Shown one piece after another: positions 37,463-43,881 of a DNA stretch of 43,881 bases. The notes beneath the pieces were generated by a model. The model was not told where the DNA came from. It saw only the letters and a list, made by a program, of their open reading frames with translations, and did not search any database. Position 1 is the first letter of the stretch; each line of letters starts with the position of its first letter. This stretch comes from Candidatus Shapirobacteria bacterium (lineage in GTDB: Bacteria > Patescibacteriota > Microgenomatia > UBA12405 > UBA6130), in assembly GCA_027039485.1 (NCBI GenBank), contig JALWDZ010000009.1, positions 1-43,881 of the forward strand, written 5' to 3'. Made by a program: the position numbers and the translations under genes.

Positions 37463-37492
37463 ATTTGCCTGCCTACGCAGGCAGGGGATTTG
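37463..37492. repeat. Family A palindrome flanked by 5-bp direct repeats ATTTG
   Basis: ATTTG-cctgcctacgcaggcagggg-ATTTG; matching sequence without the element at 43630-43645 (reverse complement). Confidence 0.8.
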
Positions 37493-37500
37493 GTGCTTAT

Positions 37501-37600
37501 TCAACCTAGTTCCTAGCTCCTAGTTCCTAGTTCTATTTTCGCTTTCCACTTTAACTTCTTTTTCACTTTCCACTTAAACTTTTCACTTTCCGAGTTCTAA
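37501..37600. repeat. Composite CTAGTTCCTAGCTCC / CTTTTCACTTTCCA repeat, second copy
   Basis: caacctagttcctagctcctagttcctagttctattttcgctttccactttaacttctttttcactttcc. Confidence 0.7.
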
Positions 37601-37611
37601 GCTCTGAATTC

Positions 37612-37986
37612 CTATTTCTTCTTGAGAAAAAAGCGGCGGGAGGGTTTTTTGCTGACCGGCAAAGCTTTGCTCGCTGCCAAAAGAGGTTTTGCCTTTTCTT
37701 TAATTTTCTTCTTTTTCTCGGGTGTCAGCCATTTTTCGCCCCATCGGGCCAGCCACTGGACTAGCGACAAAATGCGGGCCGAATTTTTCACCTCCTGGAT
37801 TAACCCCGGAAGGCCAGTTACGCTGCTCTCAATAGCCGCCAAACTACGGTCGGCCCGGCCGCTAATTTCTTCCCATTGATGCAACAACCGCCGCAGGTCG
37901 CGGAAAACGAGCATCAGCCAAATGCCGGCAGCGAGAAAAACTAAAGTTAAAACCGTAATGCTGATAATTAATAATGTCTGCACCAT
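37612..37986 (-). CDS. Small N-terminal TM protein
   Basis: MVQTLLIISITVLTLVFLAAGIWLMLVFRDLRRLL + basic tail; last gene of operon. Confidence 0.65.
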   Translation of the reverse strand: MVQTLLIISITVLTLVFLAAGIWLMLVFRDLRRLLHQWEEISGRADRSLAAIESSVTGLPGLIQEVKNSARILSLVQWLARWGEKWLTPEKKKKIKEKAKPLLAASKALPVSKKPSRRFFLKKK

Positions 37987-38003
37987 TAACCCATTCTACC
38001 AAG

Positions 38004-38621
38004 TCAGGGGCGAAAAACAACCTTTTTCTTTAGCTCCACCTTCTTGCCGGCTGGAGAAATGGCCTCCAAATCCAACCAGTTGTCGCCTTTGAGCAAAACA
38101 GCCTTTTTTTGGAAATGGCCATTCTCATCCAAAATGAGCGGCTGGCCATTGAGGCGGACAATTGCCGCCCGGCGGGCAGTGCCCTCAACCATAACCGTCG
38201 GTTGGTGGCTAACTTGAGGCAAAGGCCGCAAAACTAAAGAAGGCGGCCGCTGGAAACGATAATACTCAAAACCTAAATAGGCAGCCAACAAAAAGATAAA
38301 AGCAATGAGAAAAAGCTGCTGCCAATTAGCCAATAATTTTTCCCACGAAGAAAAGAATTGCTCCCGCAAAAGAGGGCGAACAGTTTTGCTGCCCCGAAAA
38401 TCCCGCCGGTAAAGCGCTAAAGCATGCTCCTCGTTCAGGCCTAGCAAACGGGCATAATCGCGGAGATAAAGGCGACGATAGCCGGCAGGGATTTTTTGAA
38501 AGTCGCCGTTCTCCAAAGCCCGGAGGTAATGTTCGGGAATAGCCAACTCCGCCGCCGCCCGGCCCAGCCCTAAATGACGTTGCCGCCGCCGCTGGCGTAA
38601 AATTACCGCCAAGTTCTCCAT
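38004..38621 (-). CDS. RodZ-like HTH/TM protein
   Basis: RQRRRQRHLGLGRAAAELAIPEHYLRALENGDFQKIPAGYRRLYLRDYARLLGL RodZ-type HTH, TM, C-terminal beta domain. Confidence 0.8.
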   Translation of the reverse strand: MENLAVILRQRRRQRHLGLGRAAAELAIPEHYLRALENGDFQKIPAGYRRLYLRDYARLLGLNEEHALALYRRDFRGSKTVRPLLREQFFSSWEKLLANWQQLFLIAFIFLLAAYLGFEYYRFQRPPSLVLRPLPQVSHQPTVMVEGTARRAAIVRLNGQPLILDENGHFQKKAVLLKGDNWLDLEAISPAGKKVELKKKVVFRP

Positions 38622-40744
38622 TATTCGGCTAATTCTGGAGGAAGCTCATTAACCAAAATGTCCCGTGGCTTAGTTCCCTTTTTGGGGCCGACAATGCCGG
38701 CGGCGGCCAATTCGTCCATAATCCGGCCGGCTCGGGCAAAGCCAACATGGAGATGGCGCTGGATCAAGGAAACAGACGCCTCTCGGTTTTCGATAATAAG
38801 CCGGGCGGCGGTGGCAAAAAGCTCGTCCCGCTCTTGGCCATTAACCACCACCCGATTGGGTGTGCTCGACTTTACCGGTTGGCACAAAACCCGCTGGTCA
38901 TACTCCGCTTCCCCTTGCTGGCGCAAAAAGCCCAAAAGCTTTCTTACCTCGCCGTCGGAAACAAAAGGTCCCTGCAAACGCAATGGCTTAGCTTGGTCAG
39001 GCGGCAAGAAGAGCATATCGCCGCGGCCAAGCAATTTTTCGGCCCCAGCAGTATCCAGAATTACCCGAGAATCAACCGCGCTAGCAACGGCAAAAGAAAT
39101 CCGGGCCGGAACATTGGACTTGATCAAACCGGTAATTATGTTAACCGTCGGCCGCTGGGTTGCCAAAATAAGATGAATGCCGGTCGCCCGGGCCATTTGG
39201 GCCAAACGGGCAATGGTATCTTCCATTTCTGCCGGGGCGTAGAGCATCAAATCGGCCATCTCATCAATAACAATAACAATGTATGGCAGGCGCTGGATGC
39301 CGGCCAATTCGTTGTAGGCGTCGATGCTCCGCACTCCCAATTGGGTAAAGGTTTCGTACCGCTCCTCCATCTGTTGGACAGCCCATTTAAGCGCCGAAAT
39401 CACTTCATCTGTCTTGTAAATCACCGGCGTCAACAGGTGGGGGGCGCCTTCATAATGGGCCATTTCCACCCGTTTCGGATCAACCAAAATAAGGCGGACT
39501 TCATCGGGATTAGCCCGGAAAAGGAGAGTTGTAATCCAAGAGCGGAGAAGAACACTTTTTCCTGACCCAGTTTGGCCGGCAATCAAAATATGGGGCATCC
39601 GGGAAATATCGGTTACCACCGGCTGGCCGCTGACGCTTTTGCCAACCGGCACCGCCAGCTTCGACTTCATCTGCTGCATCGCCGGAGAAGCTAAAAGATC
39701 CCGCAAAGGGACAATTTCCGGGCGCCGGTTAGGCACCTCAATCCCCACCAACGACCGGCCGGGAATTGGCGCCTCGATTCGGATTTGGCCCGTCGGCGCC
39801 GCCAAAGCCAAGGCTAAGTTATCCGCCAGGGCTGTCAGCCGCGATAACTTTGTCCCCGAGGCTACTTCTAGGGCATACTGAGTGACCGCCGGGCCAAAAT
39901 TGGTTTCCTTGACTTTGGCAATAATCCCAAAAGAATCGAGGGTTTTTTCAATTTTGTCGGCGTTAGCCCGCACATTGCCCCGGTCGGCTTCTTGGCGCAC
40001 CGTTTCGTCAAAAATTTCCAAAGGAGGATATTGCCAAACTCGTTGCCGCTCTTTTTGAGTCAAAAGTTTATCGGCTGCCGGCAAATTGGATTCTGCCGGC
40101 TTTTTCAACACCGGCGGCGGTCCGGCGGGCACTTCCTCCATTTTGGCCGGCACCTTTTCTTTAGGTTTTTCTAAAGGCAAACTGGGCGGCGCCAACGGCT
40201 GTTGGCTCGTTTCATCCTTGATGAGCTCCGGTTGGCGGCGATGGGGACGGCGGATAAGTTTGAGAGCTGCCTGGACAATCTGCCATCCCCAAAGAAAAAT
40301 ATTTTCCAAAGAAGTGTCAAAAAGGACCAAAAGGCCAACCAAAGCGCCAAAAATGAAGAAAATCAGCGCTCCCGGGCCGGTAAACCAAAAGGCAACCTGC
40401 TGCCAAAGCCAATGGCCGAAAAGGCCGCTCTTGAAAAGCCCGGCCAAGGCCAGCCAGGCAACGCTCGCCCCCAAACTAATGTGCCAAACCGAAAGCAGAG
40501 TTTTGAGGGGCAAAACCCAAAAGCCATAGCAAAGGAGCAAGAAAGGCAAAAGGAGGCTTAAAAAGCCAAAATGCTGCCAGAGCCAAAAATTGACTTCGGC
40601 CAGAAAAGCCCCCCGCTGGAAAAAAGAAAGGGTAATTAAAAGGGCCAGCAAAAACAGGGCGCTACCAACAATAGAAAAGACCGTCTTTTTTTTAAGACCA
40701 AAACTTTTTTTCCGTTTCTGGTGATGTCGTTTGCGGCGGGCCAT
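38621..40744 (-). CDS. ftsK: FtsK/SpoIIIE DNA translocase
   Basis: ILIAGQTGSGKSVLLRSWITTLL, LILVDPKRVEMAHYEGAPHLLTPVI, C-terminal gamma-like winged helix (SVSLIQRHLHVGFARAGRIMDEL). Confidence 0.96.
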   Translation of the reverse strand: MARRKRHHQKRKKSFGLKKKTVFSIVGSALFLLALLITLSFFQRGAFLAEVNFWLWQHFGFLSLLLPFLLLCYGFWVLPLKTLLSVWHISLGASVAWLALAGLFKSGLFGHWLWQQVAFWFTGPGALIFFIFGALVGLLVLFDTSLENIFLWGWQIVQAALKLIRRPHRRQPELIKDETSQQPLAPPSLPLEKPKEKVPAKMEEVPAGPPPVLKKPAESNLPAADKLLTQKERQRVWQYPPLEIFDETVRQEADRGNVRANADKIEKTLDSFGIIAKVKETNFGPAVTQYALEVASGTKLSRLTALADNLALALAAPTGQIRIEAPIPGRSLVGIEVPNRRPEIVPLRDLLASPAMQQMKSKLAVPVGKSVSGQPVVTDISRMPHILIAGQTGSGKSVLLRSWITTLLFRANPDEVRLILVDPKRVEMAHYEGAPHLLTPVIYKTDEVISALKWAVQQMEERYETFTQLGVRSIDAYNELAGIQRLPYIVIVIDEMADLMLYAPAEMEDTIARLAQMARATGIHLILATQRPTVNIITGLIKSNVPARISFAVASAVDSRVILDTAGAEKLLGRGDMLFLPPDQAKPLRLQGPFVSDGEVRKLLGFLRQQGEAEYDQRVLCQPVKSSTPNRVVVNGQERDELFATAARLIIENREASVSLIQRHLHVGFARAGRIMDELAAAGIVGPKKGTKPRDILVNELPPELAE

Positions 40745-40745
40745 T

Positions 40746-42443
40746 TTAGACTTTCATTAATAATGGTAACACCATTGGCTGGCGGCCGGTTTCTTGATAG
40801 ATATACTCTTCCACCGCCCCCTGCACTCGTTGCCGCACTAAGGCAAAGTCTTCCATCGCTTCAGCGTGGTAAACTTGGTGGAAAATTTGGCTGGCTAGAT
40901 TGGCAATCGTCCGCAAAAAGTCTTTGTTTTCTTTTTCGTAGACAAAGCCCCGGCTCATCACGGTAACCGGCTCAACTAACCGCTTCTGGCGGCCGTCATA
41001 AATCATAACCAGAACCAGGACCCCTTCTTTGGCCAAAACGCGCCGATCCCGAAGAACTACCTTGCCAACATCGCCCACTCCCAAACCGTCAACAAAAACC
41101 TGGCGCAACGGTGGCTTTAATTCTTCAGTTGTCAAACCGGTGCGGTTGTAAACCAAAACCGTATTCTCCTGGGGCAAAACCAGCTGATTTTCGCGGTAAC
41201 CCATCTCCCGAGCCAATTGCAAATACTGGCGGGCCTGGCGGAAACTGCCGCCGATGGGAACCGCATACTTTGGCCGGGCTAATTCCAGCAAGAGGGCCAA
41301 CTCGCGGCGGGCCCCGTGGCCGGAAACATGGAGGCGCTCGTTTTCAACCTCATGATAAATCACCTCGGCCCCGGCTTTAATTAGATTATCGATCATTGTA
41401 TAAAGCCCCTGGCTGGTGCCGGGAATGTAATCCGGTGAGGAGAAAATAATCCGGTCGTGGGGTTTGATATGGAGGCGGTGCTGGCCGCTGATCACCTTAT
41501 ACAAAGAAGAGCCAACCTGGCCCAAGCTGCCGCCAATAAGAAAAGTAACCTGGCGGTCGGCTAATTTCTTGGCCCGGCGGAGATCAACAAAGTCTTGGTC
41601 ACGAACTTGCAAATAGCCTAACTTTTGGGCCAATTTAACATTTTTTTCCACCGACATCCCCACCAAGCAAACTTTGCGCCCTACTTCGCGGGAAACGGCA
41701 ATCGCCTGCTGCCAGCGGTAAATGTTAGAAGAAATGGCCGTCACAAAAACCCGCCCCCGAGCTGTCTTTATCTGGGTGGCAAACATCGACGCCAATTCCC
41801 GTTCCGATGGCGAGACGCCTTCCCGCTCCGAACCCAAAGAGTCAGAAAGCAACCCCAAAATGCCTTCGTCACCAAAACGGGCAATCCGGGCCAATTGGCT
41901 CGGCTTATTGTCAGGCGGGTGGGGATCAAACTTGAAATCCGACCCGTGGTAAAAGTTGCCAACCGGCGTCCGGAGAAAATAGTGGTAAGTGTCGGGGATC
42001 GAATGGGTCACCCGCACCGGCTCGGCGGTAAAAACCCCCAGGCGAACCTGATCGCCAGGTTTTATTTCCTGAACCCGAACCCCTTTAACTCCAAAGTCAG
42101 CCATCTTGGTTTCTACTAAGCCTTTAGTCAACCGGCCGGTAAAAATCGGCACCCGGCGCTTAAATTTAGTCAAGAAAAATGGCAAAGCGCCAATGTGGTC
42201 CTCATGGCCGTGAGTTAACAAAATCCCGACCACTTTCTCCTGACGTCGTAAAACATAAGTAAAGTCGGGAATTACCATATCTACCCCTAGGGCATCGCCG
42301 CCGGGAAAGCCAACCCCAACATCAACAATTAAAATTTGGTCATTCTCCTCCCGGCCGCCCGGCAGGTAATGGTAAACAAACATATTTTGGGTGACTTCGC
42401 CGAAGCCGCCCAAACTAACAATCTTTAATAAATCATTCATCAT
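40746..42443 (-). CDS. rnj: Ribonuclease J (metallo-beta-lactamase family)
   Basis: ILLTHGHEDHIGALPFF, HGSDFKFD, HVSGHGARRELALLLELARPKYAVPIGG. Confidence 0.94.
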   Translation of the reverse strand: MMNDLLKIVSLGGFGEVTQNMFVYHYLPGGREENDQILIVDVGVGFPGGDALGVDMVIPDFTYVLRRQEKVVGILLTHGHEDHIGALPFFLTKFKRRVPIFTGRLTKGLVETKMADFGVKGVRVQEIKPGDQVRLGVFTAEPVRVTHSIPDTYHYFLRTPVGNFYHGSDFKFDPHPPDNKPSQLARIARFGDEGILGLLSDSLGSEREGVSPSERELASMFATQIKTARGRVFVTAISSNIYRWQQAIAVSREVGRKVCLVGMSVEKNVKLAQKLGYLQVRDQDFVDLRRAKKLADRQVTFLIGGSLGQVGSSLYKVISGQHRLHIKPHDRIIFSSPDYIPGTSQGLYTMIDNLIKAGAEVIYHEVENERLHVSGHGARRELALLLELARPKYAVPIGGSFRQARQYLQLAREMGYRENQLVLPQENTVLVYNRTGLTTEELKPPLRQVFVDGLGVGDVGKVVLRDRRVLAKEGVLVLVMIYDGRQKRLVEPVTVMSRGFVYEKENKDFLRTIANLASQIFHQVYHAEAMEDFALVRQRVQGAVEEYIYQETGRQPMVLPLLMKV

Positions 42444-42449
42444 TCCTCC

Positions 42450-43583
42450 TTACCAACTTGGTAAAAACTTTTTAATATTTTCCGGGGTAATGACCACTTT
42501 CTTGGCCTGGCCGCTGACAATCAGCATCGCTGTCCGGCGGCAAATCCGCTCAATATTCCGCTTTAGGGTGCGCACCCCGGCATCAAACCCCAACGGACGG
42601 ACAATAAGCGGCCAACAGGCATCGGCAATAGTTAGCTCCCCCAGCCGCAATCCCGATTCTTTCATCGCCTTGGGCAAGAGGTATTTCTTACCGATGATAA
42701 TCTTTTCCTGGTCCGAATAAGAGGGCATAGACAAAGGTTCGATCCGGTCCATAACCGCAGTGGCAATCCGGCTGGTGTTATTGGCCGTGGCCACAAAAAG
42801 GACCTGCGACAAATCAAAAGGGTAATCAATAAAATGGTCCATAAACTGCTGGTTTTGCTCGGGGTCCAAAAGCTCAACCAAAACCCCCATGATTGTATTC
42901 AGAGCATTGTCGGCCACCCGGTCAATTTCATCCAAAAGAATCACCGGATTGCGCACTCCCGCCTGGCGCAAGCCACGGATGATCCGCCCCGGGCCGGCAT
43001 AGGGATAAAAGCGCGATTGGCCCCGGAGATAAAACGGGTCGCCCAGGCCGCCAAAGGGGATACGGATAAATTTGCGCCCCAGAGCCTGGGCAATAGCCGC
43101 CGCCATTGTCGTTTTGCCAGTTCCCACCAAGCCCACAAAACAAAGAATAGGCGCCCGCCGGGTATCGCCGCCCCGCTGCTTTTGGAGAATCAGAACTGCC
43201 AGGTATTCCAAAATCCTTTCTTTTATTTTATCGAGGCCATAATGGCTATCATCCAAAACCTTGCGGGCCCGCTCCAGGTCCAAAATATCCTCACTCTGCC
43301 GATCCCAAGGCAAATTAAGAACCCAATCAAAATACTTGGCCGTTCGCTGGTAATTTAAGAAAAAGCTTTCCGTACCTTGCAGAATAGCCAGCTGGTCCAA
43401 CATTTCGGCTAAACGCTGGTGCAAATCAGCCGGAATTTTTGCCGCTTCCAGCTGATGGCGCAAATTGGCCACCGGCGCTGCTCCGGCTGCTAACCGTTGA
43501 GCGGAAAAGTCACTGTCGTTTTTCCCCGAAGAAGCGGCTGCTCCCTGAGGCATGTCCGTTTTTCCCTTCATCTTTTCTTTCAT
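42450..43583 (-). CDS. Lon-like AAA+ ATPase lacking S16 protease domain
   Basis: YFDWVLNLPWDRQS..LDDSHYGLDKIKERILEYLAV..GLVGTGKTTMA..VILLDEIDRV..LLDPEQNQQFMDHFIDYPFDLS; ends at AAA lid with no Ser-Lys protease domain. Confidence 0.85.
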   Translation of the reverse strand: MKEKMKGKTDMPQGAAASSGKNDSDFSAQRLAAGAAPVANLRHQLEAAKIPADLHQRLAEMLDQLAILQGTESFFLNYQRTAKYFDWVLNLPWDRQSEDILDLERARKVLDDSHYGLDKIKERILEYLAVLILQKQRGGDTRRAPILCFVGLVGTGKTTMAAAIAQALGRKFIRIPFGGLGDPFYLRGQSRFYPYAGPGRIIRGLRQAGVRNPVILLDEIDRVADNALNTIMGVLVELLDPEQNQQFMDHFIDYPFDLSQVLFVATANNTSRIATAVMDRIEPLSMPSYSDQEKIIIGKKYLLPKAMKESGLRLGELTIADACWPLIVRPLGFDAGVRTLKRNIERICRRTAMLIVSGQAKKVVITPENIKKFLPSW

Positions 43584-43621
43584 AATAACATAAATTCGGA
43601 GCTTAAAGCTCAGAAAATTCC

Positions 43622-43717
43622 AAATACCAAGCACCAAATAACAAACAATACCAAAATCCTAAATTCTAAATCCTAAACAAATACAAATTACCAAATGATC
43701 AAATGACCAAAACAAAA
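43622..43717. repeat. AT-rich dispersed repeat AAGCACCAAATAACAAAC..CCAAAATCCTAAATTCTAAA..AAATGACCAAAACAAAAGAT
   Basis: Similar to reverse complement of 37376-37500 and partly to 36975-37027. Confidence 0.8.
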
Positions 43718-43788
43718 GATAAAAAATAAAGAAAAAAAGAAATGTTTTGAACATTTGGATTTTGGTCATTTGAATTTGTTTAGGATTT
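43668..43788. repeat. Long imperfect inverted repeat (~45-nt arms, 30-nt purine loop)
   Basis: Arms 43668-43713 and 43744-43788. Confidence 0.8.
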
Positions 43789-43814
43789 GGGTCATTGGGC
43801 TGTACCCCATATAC

Positions 43815-43820
43815 TATAAT
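43815..43820 (+). promoter_or_regulatory. -10 box (TATAAT) upstream of a CDS entering the right edge
   Basis: TATAAT, weak -35; SD GAAAGGAG at ~43848-43855. Confidence 0.4.
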
Positions 43821-43861
43821 CACTTTACAAATTTTATTAACCTTTTAGAAAGGAGTTTCTC

Positions 43862-43881
43862 ATGGTTAGAAAATACAAGCG
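43862..43881 (+). CDS. 5' end of a CDS truncated by window (MVRKYK...)
   Basis: ATG preceded by AGAAAGGAG at SD distance; too short to name. Confidence 0.55.

Noticed and set aside
36880-37610. tRNA or rRNA genes in the long intergenic regions
   Set aside because: No cloverleaf with TTC-type T-loop or conserved rRNA segments could be recognised; the hairpins are palindromic repeats.

Overview
The window looks like a Patescibacteria/CPR-type genome segment; this is inferred from gene content and was not searched. Most of it is one minus-strand superoperon, read downstream to upstream across the window: rpsK(partial)-rpsM-rpmJ-infA-map-adk-secY-rplO-rpsE-rplR-rplF-rpsH-rpsN-rplE-rplX-rplN-rpsQ-rpmC-rplP-rpsC-rplV-rpsS-rplB-rplW-rplD-rplC-rpsJ-tuf-fusA-[PP2C phosphatase]-rpsG-rpsL-rpoC-rpoB. 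There is no rpmD (L30) between rpsE and rplO. Next comes an accessory island (about 24.8-30.1 kb): a BmrR-like MerR regulator divergent from a HerA/TraD-type ATPase plus a Cys/Asn/Ser-rich solenoid-like protein, a FAM151/menorin-like protein, and an RHH-RelE toxin-antitoxin pair. Two further minus-strand operons follow: alaS, a TM surface protein, sortase, ruvX, Zn-ribbon, mltG and trmH; then a protease-less Lon-like AAA ATPase, RNase J, ftsK, a RodZ-like protein and a small TM protein. Main observations: (i) a MerR-type divergent promoter with a 19-bp spacer and overlapping -10 elements, both transcripts predicted (near-)leaderless; (ii) a recurring -10-to-start-codon geometry that predicts leaderless mRNAs; (iii) a consensus rpoB promoter followed by mutually exclusive hairpins that look like an attenuator, plus hairpins upstream of rplC and fusA; (iv) GC-rich palindromic repeats, one with an apparent empty site and 5-bp direct repeats inside this same window; (v) RpoB and RpsL target-site residues suggesting intrinsic rifampicin and streptomycin resistance.
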